Part shown: positions 53,212 through 61,525 of the stretch, in pieces
Position numbering within the stretch: position 1 is the first letter of the stretch
How the letters are laid out: every line of letters begins with the position of its first letter
Origin: Flaviflagellibacter deserti
GTDB lineage: Bacteria > Pseudomonadota > Alphaproteobacteria > Rhizobiales > Methylopilaceae
Length of the DNA stretch: 64,000 bases
NCBI RefSeq assembly: GCF_042652085.1
Contig: NZ_JBHSJF010000001.1
Span: 248,001-312,000 of the forward strand
Direction: 5' to 3'
Notes under the pieces: generated by a model
Seen by the model: the letters and a program-made list of their open reading frames with translations, nothing else
Database searches by the model: none
What the model was told of the DNA's origin: nothing
Program-made: the position numbers and the translations under genes

Positions 53212-56200
53212 ATGAAGCTCACGCGCCTTAGGCTGGTCGGTTTCAAGTCCTTCGTCGATGCGTCGGAGCTGGTCATCCAGCCCGGCCTGACCGGCGTTGT
53301 GGGACCGAATGGCTGCGGCAAGTCCAATCTCGTCGAAGCCTTGCGCTGGGCGATGGGCGAGAGCTCCCACAAGGCGCTGCGCGCGGCGGAGATGAACGAC
53401 GTCATCTTCGCGGGCTCCGGCGGCCGCCCGTCGCGCAACACCGCCGAAGTCGTCATCGCCCTCGACAATTCAAATCGGCTCGCGCCCGCGCCCTTCACCG
53501 AGCAGGAAGAGCTGGAGATTTCGCGCCGCATCGAGCGCGACAAGGGCTCGACCTACCGCGTCAACGGCCGCGAGGTCCGCGCCCGCGACGTTCAGCTCCT
53601 CTTCGCCGATGCCTCGACCGGCGCGCGCTCTCCGGCCCTCGTTCGACAGGGTCAGATCGGCGAGATCATCAATGCCCGGCCGGAAGCGCGCCGCCGCGTT
53701 CTGGAAGAAGCCGCCGGCATCGCGGGTCTCCATGCCCGCCGCCATGAATCCGAGCTGAAGCTTCGCGCCGCCGAGCAGAACCTCGACCGGGTCGAGGACG
53801 TCCTTGGCCGGATGCAGACTCAGCTCGAGGGCCTGAAGCGCCAGGCCCGTCAGGCCGTCCGCTACCGGCAGCTTTCCGCCGACATCCGCCGTCTCGAATC
53901 GCTCACTCTGGCTCGCGCCGTAGCCGAGGCGATTGCCGAGCGGGACGAAGCGGTGAGGGCGGTGCAGGAGGCCGAACGTCAGCTTGCGACGGCGACGCTC
54001 ACCCAGGGCGAGGCGGCGCGCATCGAGGCCGTTGCGGCTCATGAACTCCCCACGCTTCGCGATGCGTCAGCCGCGGCCTCCGCCGCGCTGGAGCGCATCC
54101 GCCGCGCCGGAGAGGATCTCGACCGCGAGGAGAAGCAGGCGCGCGAGCGGCTCGCCCATCTCATCCGCCAGATCGCCCAACTGGACGACGACCGCGAGCG
54201 CGAGAAGTCGCTGGCCGACGATGCCGCCGCGACTCTTGCCCGCTTCGAGGCCGACGTCGCCGCGCTCGATGCCGACGAGGCACAAGCCGAAGACCGCGAA
54301 GCGGCCGCGACGAAGCGCGTCGCCGAAGTCGGGGAATCGCTTGCCGCCCTGGAAGCCGCTCTGGCAGAGGCCAATGCCGCGCTTGCCGCACGCACCGCCG
54401 AACGCGATACGCTGAGCCGAGCCCGCAACGACGCGTCCTCTCGCGCCGCCCGTCTCAGCGCCGAACTCCAGAAGCTCGACGCCGAAGCGGCCCAGATCGA
54501 GGCCACGCCGCCGACCGATCTTGCCGGCATCGCCGCTGAGGCGGAAGCGGCATCGGCAAAGGTGGCCGAGACCGAAGCCACGGCAGCGGCCTCGGAAATC
54601 GCGCTGGCGGCCGCCCGCGAGCGCGAGCAGCAGGCTCGCGGCGCGTTCCAGACCGCCGAATCCGAGCTTCGCCGCTATGAAGTGGAGGCGCGCACCCTCT
54701 CCAAGGTCCTCGACGTAGAGACCAAGAAGCTATGGCCGCCGGTCATCGACAAGGTCTCGGTGAAACCGGGATACGAGGCCGCGCTTGCCGCCGCGCTCGG
54801 CGAAGACCTGACGGTTCCGGACGATACTTCCGCCCCGATCCATTGGGGCCAGATGGATTTGTTCGATACCGATCCCGCGCTGCCCGATGGCGCGACGCCC
54901 CTTTCGTCCGTTGTCGACGTACCGCCTGCTTTGGCCCGCCGCCTCGCGCAAATCGGCATCGTTGCCCGCGCCGACGCCAGGCGCCTGCAGTCCAGGCTGT
55001 CGCCGGGCCAGCGGCTCGTCTCGGTCGAAGGCGATCTCTGGCGTTGGGACGGCTTTGTCGCCACCGCCGAATCCGAGACGCCGGCTGCGCGCCGCCTCGC
55101 CGGCCGGAACCGGCTCAAGGAACTGGAGCAGCAGCTCCTCGTCGCCATCGACCAGATGGTCGTCCGCAAAGCGGAAGCGGAAAAGGCGCAGACCATTGTG
55201 GCTGCGGCCACCCGCGAGGAGCAGGCGGCGAGGGATGCCGTCCGCAACGCGCGTAGAACCTTTGATTCCCTACGTGAACGCGCCGCCGATGCCGAGCGGC
55301 AGATCGCGAAGTACGAGGCGCGACGCACCTCCGTGGTCGAACAGCGAGCCCGCGTCTCGACTGATGCCGCCGAGGCGCAGCAGCGCCTTGCCGAGGCGGA
55401 GGCCGCACTGTCGGCCCTTACCCCCGCTGCTGATCTCGAAGGCGAGCGCGACCGTCTCAGGATTTCCGTCGAGCGCGAGCGGACCATCGCCGGCGATGCC
55501 CGCGCCGCGCAGACGGCGCTTGCCCGCGAGCGTGAGGGCCGCGTTCGTCAACGCGAAGCCATCGCCCGCGACCGTGCTTCCTGGGAAACCCGTCTCCAGG
55601 GCGCCGACGACCGTCTCGCCAAGATGGAAGAACGCCGCATCGCCGCCGAGACCGAGCGTGCCGCGCTCGATGACGTGCCGGAGGCCACGGCCGCCAAACG
55701 TCGAACATTGATGCTGACCATGGGCGAGGCCGAGATCGCCGCGAAGGCCGCGGCGGACCGGCTGGCCGAGGGCGAATCGAAGAAGAATTCGGCCGATACC
55801 GCCGCCCGCGATGCCATCCGGGCGCTCGGCGATCGACGCGCCTCGCTGGCCCGCGAGGAAACAAGGCGCGATGCCGCGAACGAACGTCTGGCCGAGGCTC
55901 GCCGCCGCTTCATCGAGGCGACCGAGGAAGATCCGGATATCGCCGCGCGCTCCGCCGCGAGCGATCCGCAGCCGCTTGAGACATTGTCCAACGATCTCGC
56001 GAGGCTGAAGAGCGATCGCGATCGTTTGGGCGCGGTGAACCTGCGCGCCGAGGACGAATTGACCGAAGTCCAGCAAGCATATGACGGACTGGTCGCCGAG
56101 CGCGACGACCTGATCGAGGCGATCAAGCGTCTCCGACAGGGTATCCAGTCGCTGAACCGCGAGGGCCGCGACCGCCTGAGCACGGCCTTCGATGCCGTGA

Positions 56201-56652
56201 ACGCTCACTTCGTCCGGCTGTTCGCCACGCTTTTCGGCGGCGGCGAGGCGAAGCTCGAACTGATCGAGTCGGACGATCCTCTGGAAGCCGGTCTCGAAGT
56301 CATCGCCCGTCCGCCGGGCAAGCGTCCGCAGACTTTGTCGCTGCTATCGGGCGGCGAGCAGGCGCTGACGGCAATGGCGCTGATCTTCGCGATCTTCCTC
56401 ACGAATCCGGCGCCGCTCTGCGTTCTGGACGAGGTCGACGCGCCTCTCGACGACGCCAATGTCGAGCGTTTTTGCGACTTGCTGGAAGCCATGCGCGGCG
56501 ATACCGATACCCGCTTCCTGGTCGTCACCCATAATCCGGTGACGATGAGCCGAATGGACCGGCTGTTCGGTGTTACCATGGCGGAACGAGGCGTCAGCCA
56601 GCTCGTTTCGGTCGATCTGGAGGCCGCCGAACGCCTCCGTGAGGCGGTCTAG
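53212..56652 (+). CDS. smc: Chromosome segregation protein SMC
   Basis: This 1146-residue ATPase compacts and segregates the chromosome. The N-terminal head has Walker A GPNGCGKSNLVEAL, long coiled coils run from about residue 170 to 1000, and a hinge-like region lies near the middle. The C-terminal head has LSGGEQALTAMALIFAI and VLDEVDAPLDDANVERF (Walker B). No scpA or scpB gene is in the window. Confidence 0.97.
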   Translation: MKLTRLRLVGFKSFVDASELVIQPGLTGVVGPNGCGKSNLVEALRWAMGESSHKALRAAEMNDVIFAGSGGRPSRNTAEVVIALDNSNRLAPAPFTEQEELEISRRIERDKGSTYRVNGREVRARDVQLLFADASTGARSPALVRQGQIGEIINARPEARRRVLEEAAGIAGLHARRHESELKLRAAEQNLDRVEDVLGRMQTQLEGLKRQARQAVRYRQLSADIRRLESLTLARAVAEAIAERDEAVRAVQEAERQLATATLTQGEAARIEAVAAHELPTLRDASAAASAALERIRRAGEDLDREEKQARERLAHLIRQIAQLDDDREREKSLADDAAATLARFEADVAALDADEAQAEDREAAATKRVAEVGESLAALEAALAEANAALAARTAERDTLSRARNDASSRAARLSAELQKLDAEAAQIEATPPTDLAGIAAEAEAASAKVAETEATAAASEIALAAAREREQQARGAFQTAESELRRYEVEARTLSKVLDVETKKLWPPVIDKVSVKPGYEAALAAALGEDLTVPDDTSAPIHWGQMDLFDTDPALPDGATPLSSVVDVPPALARRLAQIGIVARADARRLQSRLSPGQRLVSVEGDLWRWDGFVATAESETPAARRLAGRNRLKELEQQLLVAIDQMVVRKAEAEKAQTIVAAATREEQAARDAVRNARRTFDSLRERAADAERQIAKYEARRTSVVEQRARVSTDAAEAQQRLAEAEAALSALTPAADLEGERDRLRISVERERTIAGDARAAQTALAREREGRVRQREAIARDRASWETRLQGADDRLAKMEERRIAAETERAALDDVPEATAAKRRTLMLTMGEAEIAAKAAADRLAEGESKKNSADTAARDAIRALGDRRASLAREETRRDAANERLAEARRRFIEATEEDPDIAARSAASDPQPLETLSNDLARLKSDRDRLGAVNLRAEDELTEVQQAYDGLVAERDDLIEAIKRLRQGIQSLNREGRDRLSTAFDAVNAHFVRLFATLFGGGEAKLELIESDDPLEAGLEVIARPPGKRPQTLSLLSGGEQALTAMALIFAIFLTNPAPLCVLDEVDAPLDDANVERFCDLLEAMRGDTDTRFLVVTHNPVTMSRMDRLFGVTMAERGVSQLVSVDLEAAERLREAV

Positions 56653-56755
56653 AGGGCCCTCCTTCGACGAAGGTCGCAAAAAGGGCCTGCGACAGAGCGT
56701 CCACAAGCCGCAAATATATAGATATACCAAATACTTAATACTGTCGGCCGAATCC

Positions 56756-56784
56756 TTGACACCCCATAGGGGCGAAACTAAGGT
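56756..56784 (+). promoter_or_regulatory. Candidate sigma-70 promoter of the F0 ATP synthase operon
   Basis: A consensus -35 TTGACA (56756-56761) and a -10-like TAAGGT (56779-56784) are separated by 17 bases. The start ATG of atpI is 55 bases downstream. The spacer contains the palindrome CCCCATAGGGG. The fit of the -35 box and spacing is strong. Confidence 0.65.
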
Positions 56785-56839
56785 GCGCGCGGTTTCAGGG
56801 GGGAGGGCGACCTCTCTTGGTCTAAGCCAGGCTCGCAAG

Positions 56840-57217
56840 ATGAACGACCGCAAAACGACGGACGGTCAAGACGGCGAGCCGGGGCCGACAACCGCTGATA
56901 CCGAACTCTCCGGCAGGCTTCGCGGTCTCGACGCCGAACTCAAGCGGGTTCGCGCGGAAAAGGAAGCGGAAGAAAAGGCCTCGATCCCCGATCGGACCTC
57001 CGCCACCGCCGGTATGACGCTCGCCTTCCGTCTCGGGAGCGAGTTCGTCGCCGGAGTTCTGGTTGGCGCGGGTCTTGGCTGGGCGATCGACCATCTCTTC
57101 GGCACCGCGCCGTGGGCGATGATCGTGTTGCTTCTTCTCGGCTTCGGTGCCGGGGTGATGAACATGATGCGGGCCGCGGGCGAGACCGGGAAAAAGACGC
57201 CGCCTGGCGGCGCGTGA
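56840..57217 (+). CDS. atpI: ATP synthase accessory subunit AtpI
   Basis: This 125-residue protein has a charged cytosolic N-terminal part and two hydrophobic helices (FVAGVLVGAGLGWAIDHLF and WAMIVLLLLGFGAGVMNMM). It helps assemble the c-ring or supply magnesium. ATG 56840 follows a gap after the smc stop. It is first in the F0 operon. Confidence 0.88.
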   Translation: MNDRKTTDGQDGEPGPTTADTELSGRLRGLDAELKRVRAEKEAEEKASIPDRTSATAGMTLAFRLGSEFVAGVLVGAGLGWAIDHLFGTAPWAMIVLLLLGFGAGVMNMMRAAGETGKKTPPGGA

Positions 57218-57299
57218 GATTGGGCTGTCGCCGTCCGGCGACATGTGAATTCGGGGCAGGCGCCGTCCGGCGTCGCACAAACGAGGGCAGCGAACGGCG

Positions 57300-58058
57300 A
57301 TGGCGACTGAGATCGATCCGATCCATCAGTTCGAGATCCAAAAGATCGTCGACTTCGGCCATGTCGGCGAATTCCCGATCGCCTTCACCAATTCCGCGGC
57401 GTTCATGTTCGGCATCGTCGCGCTGGTCTTCTTCTTCCTGACCTCGGCCACGTCGAGCCGCGCTTTGGTTCCGGGCCGCTGGCAGAATCTGGCGGAGATC
57501 TCATACGAGTTCGTCGCCTCGACGATCAGGTCGACGGCCGGCACCGAGGGGATGAAGTTCTTCCCGCTGGTGTTCTCGCTGTTCATCTTCGTGTTCACCG
57601 CGAATTTCCTCGGCATGGTGCCGTACGCCTTCACGGTGACGAGCCATCTGATCGTGACGGCCGCGCTTGCGGCGATCGTCATCGGCACGGTGATCCTCTA
57701 CGGCTTCTTCCGTCACGGAACGCACTTCCTCCACCTCTTCGTCCCGTCGGGCGTGCCGGCTTTCCTGCTGCCCTTCATGGTGATCATCGAGGTGATCTCC
57801 TTCCTGTCGCGCCCGATCAGCCTGTCGCTGCGTCTCTTCGCCAACATGCTGGCCGGCCACATCGCCATGAAGGTGTTCGCAGGCTTCATCGTCATGATGG
57901 GATCGGCCGGTGTCGCCGGCGCTCTCGGCGCGGTTCTGCCGCTGTCGATGGTCGTCGCGCTGACTGCCCTCGAATTTCTCGTCGCCTTCCTGCAGGCCTA
58001 CGTCTTCACGGTCCTGACCTGCATCTACCTCAACGACGCCCTGCATCCGGGTCACTGA
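57300..58058 (+). CDS. atpB: F0 ATP synthase subunit a
   Basis: This 252-residue membrane subunit carries the proton half-channels. It has PIHQFEIQKIVDF, TANFLGMVPYAF, and the essential Arg in SLSLRLFANMLAGH. Five or six helices are visible. It follows atpI by 82 bases, in the same operon. Confidence 0.96.
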   Translation: MATEIDPIHQFEIQKIVDFGHVGEFPIAFTNSAAFMFGIVALVFFFLTSATSSRALVPGRWQNLAEISYEFVASTIRSTAGTEGMKFFPLVFSLFIFVFTANFLGMVPYAFTVTSHLIVTAALAAIVIGTVILYGFFRHGTHFLHLFVPSGVPAFLLPFMVIIEVISFLSRPISLSLRLFANMLAGHIAMKVFAGFIVMMGSAGVAGALGAVLPLSMVVALTALEFLVAFLQAYVFTVLTCIYLNDALHPGH

Positions 58059-58117
58059 CCTGGGGCGGAGCGCCACACAGTCCAACCAACACAGTACGAA
58101 ATTGACAGGAGATCATA

Positions 58118-58345
58118 ATGGAAGCGGAAGCCGCTAAGTTCCTGGGCGCCGGTCTCGCCACCTTCGGCATGGGCCTCGCTGCCATCGGCGTCGGCAACAT
58201 TTTCGCCAACTTCCTCTCGGGCGCGCTGCGTAACCCGTCGGCTGCCGACGGCCAGTTCGCTCGCGCGTTCATCGGCGCGGCGCTCGCGGAAGGACTCGGC
58301 ATCTTCTCGCTCGTCGTTGCGCTCGTTCTGCTGTTCGTGGCCTGA
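58118..58345 (+). CDS. atpE: F0 ATP synthase subunit c
   Basis: This 75-residue hairpin of two helices forms the rotor ring. Proton-carrying Glu is at residue 58 in GAALAEGLGIF, and the polar loop SGALRNPSAADG lies between helices. Glycine repeats in the first helix are typical. The start has AGGAG upstream. Confidence 0.97.
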   Translation: MEAEAAKFLGAGLATFGMGLAAIGVGNIFANFLSGALRNPSAADGQFARAFIGAALAEGLGIFSLVVALVLLFVA

Positions 58346-58419
58346 CGACACCAACCGCATCCGGCCGCTACTAAAGAGCGGCCGGCGCGCTAGTCTCATT
58401 CCTCGGGAAAGCGGAAACC

Positions 58420-59058
58420 ATGTCCGAGATCTCCGGTCCGACCGTCGCTTACGTCATCGCGCAGGCTGAAACGCCTGCGGGACAGCCGCACGGCGTCGGT
58501 TCGAACGATCCTCACGCCGGCCAGACCGGTGTTGAAATCGCCACGCCGCACGGCGAGGCCGACGGCTCGCACTTCCCGCCCTTCGACGCGCAGACCTTCC
58601 CGTCGCAGCTCCTGTGGCTCGCGATCGCCTTCGTGCTGCTCTACGTACTGATGAGCAAGGTCGCGCTGCCGCGCATCGGCTCGATCATGGAGGACCGCCA
58701 GACGCGGATCGACAACGATCTCGCCGAGGCACAGAAGTCGAAGGAAGAGACCGACGCGGCGATAGCCTCCTATGAGGCCTCGCTCGCGAGCGCGCGTTCC
58801 AAGGCGCAGACCATCGCGACCGAAACTCGCGACAAGGTCAATGCCGAGGCCGACGCACAGCGCAAGACGATCGAAGCTCAACTGACCGACCGCCTGATCG
58901 CGGCCGAGAAGCAGATCGCGGACACCAAGACCCAGGCCTTGGCGAATGTCCGTTCCATCGCGGTCGATGCGGCCTCCGCAATCGTCGCCCGCCTCTCCGG
59001 CACCGAGCCGTCCGCCAAGGACGTCGAGAGCGCCGTCGATGTCAGCCTGAAAGGCTAA
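58420..59058 (+). CDS. F0 ATP synthase subunit b'
   Basis: This 212-residue subunit has an unusual N-terminal extension of about 55 residues, one membrane helix (LLWLAIAFVLLYVLMSKVAL) and a long Ala/Glu-rich coiled coil. Together with subunit b it forms the peripheral stalk. The b/b' pair is typical of alphaproteobacteria. It is six bases upstream of the b gene. Confidence 0.93.
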   Translation: MSEISGPTVAYVIAQAETPAGQPHGVGSNDPHAGQTGVEIATPHGEADGSHFPPFDAQTFPSQLLWLAIAFVLLYVLMSKVALPRIGSIMEDRQTRIDNDLAEAQKSKEETDAAIASYEASLASARSKAQTIATETRDKVNAEADAQRKTIEAQLTDRLIAAEKQIADTKTQALANVRSIAVDAASAIVARLSGTEPSAKDVESAVDVSLKG

Positions 59059-59063
59059 GCCCG

Positions 59064-59540
59064 ATGCTGCAAACGGCTGAATTCTGGGTCGCCGTCGCCT
59101 TCGTGGTCTTCGTCGGCATCGTCCTCTACGCAGGCGGTCACAAGACCATCCTGCGTGGTCTCGACGCCCGCACCAAGCAGATCGCCGACGACCTCAACGA
59201 GGCCAAGGCGCTTCGCGAGGAAGCGCAGCGCGTGCTCGCTGAGTACGAGCGCAAGCGCAAGGAAGCCGAGAGCGAAGCCGAGACGATCGTCGCGACCGCC
59301 AAGGCCGAGGCCGAGCGTCTCGCCGCCGAAGCCAAGGCCAAGGCCGAGGACTTCGTCGCCCGCCGCACCAAGATGGCCGAGACCAAGATCGCCCAGGCCG
59401 AACAGCAGGCCCTCGCCGAGGTTCGCGCGGTCGCCGCCGATGCCGCCGTCAAGGCTGCCGGCGAAATCCTGAAGAAGACCGCCAAGGCCGACGATCTCGT
59501 CACCTCGGGGCTCAAGGAAGTCCGCGCCAAGCTGCACTGA
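59064..59540 (+). CDS. atpF: F0 ATP synthase subunit b
   Basis: This 158-residue subunit has an N-terminal helix (FWVAVAFVVFVGIVLYAG) and a coiled-coil stalk rich in Ala, Glu and Lys. It connects F0 to F1. It is the last gene of the operon and is followed 32 bases later by an intrinsic terminator. F1 genes are not in the window. Confidence 0.95.
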   Translation: MLQTAEFWVAVAFVVFVGIVLYAGGHKTILRGLDARTKQIADDLNEAKALREEAQRVLAEYERKRKEAESEAETIVATAKAEAERLAAEAKAKAEDFVARRTKMAETKIAQAEQQALAEVRAVAADAAVKAAGEILKKTAKADDLVTSGLKEVRAKLH

Positions 59541-59572
59541 AGTTCACAAGGGTTCACATCCGAGTGCACATC

Positions 59573-59597
59573 AAAGGCCGCCTCCGGGCGGCCTTTT
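59573..59597 (+). terminator. Intrinsic terminator after the F0 operon
   Basis: AAAGGCCGCC (59573-59582) and GGCGGCCTTT (59587-59596) form a perfect 10-bp stem with loop TCCG, followed by T. It lies 32 bases after the atpF stop. The Ts after the stem are few, so termination is likely but not extreme. Confidence 0.75.
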
Positions 59598-59668
59598 GCA
59601 TTTTGGTTCGGTGGAACCCTGGCCCCGCCAAAACATTCCTTCTCCATGAAAAATGGAGGCAACACACC

Positions 59669-59752
59669 ATGATGAAGGGCGGACTTTTGTGGCTGATCGG
59701 AATCCCGCTTCCGATCATTCTCGTGCTCTGGCTGACGGGTTTCCTCAGCTAG
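59669..59752 (+). CDS. 27-residue single-helix membrane peptide
   Basis: The frame encodes 27 residues beginning MMKGGLLWLIGIPLP and ending VLWLTGFLS, a single hydrophobic helix. GGAGG lies nine bases before the ATG at 59669, which supports translation. Similar very short membrane peptides recur in proteobacteria. It sits between the F0 terminator and the convergent rnhB. Confidence 0.6.
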   Translation: MMKGGLLWLIGIPLPIILVLWLTGFLS

Positions 59753-59755
59753 GCG

Positions 59756-60454
59756 CTACTCGGCGGCGTCGACGCGTGTCTCTTCCAGCATGAGGAGGCC
59801 TGCCGTCGCGCCGTCGGCACCGCCATCGCGCATTTCCAGCGCGAGCCGTACCGGGGCAAAGCTCCGGCGGTGATGAACCGTCGGTCCAAGCCGAACCAGT
59901 GCTTCCTTGTGCTCCCGGGTCGAATAGCCGACATGGCGCTCGAACCCGTATCCCGTCACCGACAATCCGAGCCGACGCATCATCCGGTCACGTGTGACCT
60001 TGGCAATGATCGAAGCGGCGGCGATCGACACCAGCTTGGCGTCGCCGTCGACCACGGCTTCGGCCGGGCAGGGAAGACCGTCCGGGAATTCCCTTCCATC
60101 CACGAATACGCGATGCGGCTCGCGCGGAAGCGCGGCGACGGCCCGGCACATCGCCCAGAGCGTCGCCTTGCGGATGTCGTCGCGATCTATTCTCTGCGGG
60201 CACGCGGAGACGACAGAGACCTCGGCGCTTGCCATGATCTTCTCGTAGAGCACGTCGCGGGCGTCAGGCGTGAGAACCTTCGAATCGTCGAGCCCCTTCG
60301 GAATACGCGACGGATTGAGGATCACGGCCGCTGCAACGACGGGCCCGGCCAGAGGGCCGCGTCCCGCTTCGTCCACTCCGGCTACAATCTGGCAGCCGTC
60401 ACGCATCGCCGCTTTCTCCCACTTGAAGTCGGGCTTCAGCAGGATAGCGGGCAT
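59756..60454 (-). CDS. rnhB: Ribonuclease HII
   Basis: This enzyme (about 232 residues) cleaves RNA-DNA hybrids, including single ribonucleotides. Acidic residues lie in AGVDEAGRGPLAGPVVAAA and VVDGDAKLVSIAAASIIAKV. The frame continues upstream to 60565; ATG 60481 or 60454 is more likely because the extra N-terminal stretch is Arg-rich and atypical. Its stop is three bases from the convergent 27-residue gene. Confidence 0.92.
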   Translation of the reverse strand: MPAILLKPDFKWEKAAMRDGCQIVAGVDEAGRGPLAGPVVAAAVILNPSRIPKGLDDSKVLTPDARDVLYEKIMASAEVSVVSACPQRIDRDDIRKATLWAMCRAVAALPREPHRVFVDGREFPDGLPCPAEAVVDGDAKLVSIAAASIIAKVTRDRMMRRLGLSVTGYGFERHVGYSTREHKEALVRLGPTVHHRRSFAPVRLALEMRDGGADGATAGLLMLEETRVDAAE

Positions 60455-60623
60455 TGCGTGCTTTTCGCGGCGAGGAGGCATCCGCCCCTTTTCGCATGGC
60501 CGGCGCCGAGTCGGGAGGGCAAACGAGCCACACGAATTTACGTTAATGGCGGGTTCCGATTGCACCTTCCATCTTAGACGATAGTAGTACAGTCAGGAGT
60601 TGTGGCCATAATAGGAGACGAAG

Positions 60624-60980
60624 ATGCAGGATCGGCGCCAGCACGTACGCTATCCGAGCCTTCTTGGCGGACAGATTTCCCTTCACCGGCTGTCGTCTGC
60701 CCACGAATGCGTTGTCAGGAACATCACCCCGGCTGGCGCCCGGATCGTCTTCGATCATCCGGTTCCGATGCCGCGTGAGTTCGACCTCAACATCCCGCAC
60801 CGTCGCGAGAATTTCCGCACCCGCGTGATCTGGCAGCGCGACAATATGATGGGTGTCGAATTCCTGAAGCAGGAGCGGACCGAGCAGCCCGCCGATCTCG
60901 CTCTTGCCCGCCGCGTGAAGCGGTTGGAGGTTGAGAAAGCGGATCTCGAGCGCCGAATCGTCACTTCCTACTTCGACTGA
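60624..60980 (+). CDS. PilZ domain protein (candidate c-di-GMP effector)
   Basis: This 118-residue protein is a single PilZ domain plus a short coiled tail. The c-di-GMP-binding RxxxR motif is in DRRQHVRYPS, and the second motif is VRNITPAGARI (N-x-T-x-x-G, with Ser replaced by Thr). The C-terminal RVKRLEVEKADLERR looks helical. AGGAGA precedes the ATG. It is convergent with the VOC gene, three bases apart. Confidence 0.87.
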   Translation: MQDRRQHVRYPSLLGGQISLHRLSSAHECVVRNITPAGARIVFDHPVPMPREFDLNIPHRRENFRTRVIWQRDNMMGVEFLKQERTEQPADLALARRVKRLEVEKADLERRIVTSYFD

Positions 60981-60983
60981 TCT

Positions 60984-61421
60984 TCAACCTACGCGGGCCG
61001 GCAGTTTGACGCCGCCAGTCTCGTCCAGCTCCCAGAACGGATTGTGGGCGATCTCCCAGACATGTCCCTCGGGGTCGGCGACATAGCCGGAATAGCCGCC
61101 CCAGAAGGTCCTTTCCGGCGCCTTCAGAAGCCGCCCGCCGGCAGCGACGAAGGCCGCGACCAGACGATCCACCTCTAGTGCCGAGCGAGTATTGTGCGCC
61201 AGGCTCACGCCGCTGAAGCCGGCCTCGCGAATGTCAGACCCCATATCCGCGGCGAGATGCTCGCGACCCCAAAGGGCGAGGACGAGACCGCCGTTCAACT
61301 GGAAGAACGACACCTCCGCATTGCCCTCGCCGGATCGCTTGAAGCCGATCCGCTCGTAGAACGCGGTCGCCGTCGCGACATCGCCGACACCCAGAGTAAT
61401 CAGGCTTATCCTCGGTTCCAT
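60984..61421 (-). CDS. VOC family protein (glyoxalase/bleomycin-resistance fold)
   Basis: This 145-residue protein has the vicinal-oxygen-chelate fold: EPRISLITLGVGDVATATAFY, a central EVSFFQLNGGLVLALWG and the late GYSGYVADPEGHVWEIAHN. The usual metal Glu/His pattern is partly present, so activity is unknown. ATG 61421 has AAGGA nine bases upstream; 61427 is an alternative. It follows the radical SAM gene after a 104-base gap. Confidence 0.85.
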   Translation of the reverse strand: MEPRISLITLGVGDVATATAFYERIGFKRSGEGNAEVSFFQLNGGLVLALWGREHLAADMGSDIREAGFSGVSLAHNTRSALEVDRLVAAFVAAGGRLLKAPERTFWGGYSGYVADPEGHVWEIAHNPFWELDETGGVKLPARVG

Positions 61422-61525
61422 CACCATTCGTCCTTCGCTGCGACGACCATGCGGTCGTATCGTGCGCCCAGGGGCGACTTCGCGTCTCCCATCCCGCATC
61501 GGCGTCGAAATCAGCACGCTTCCCA

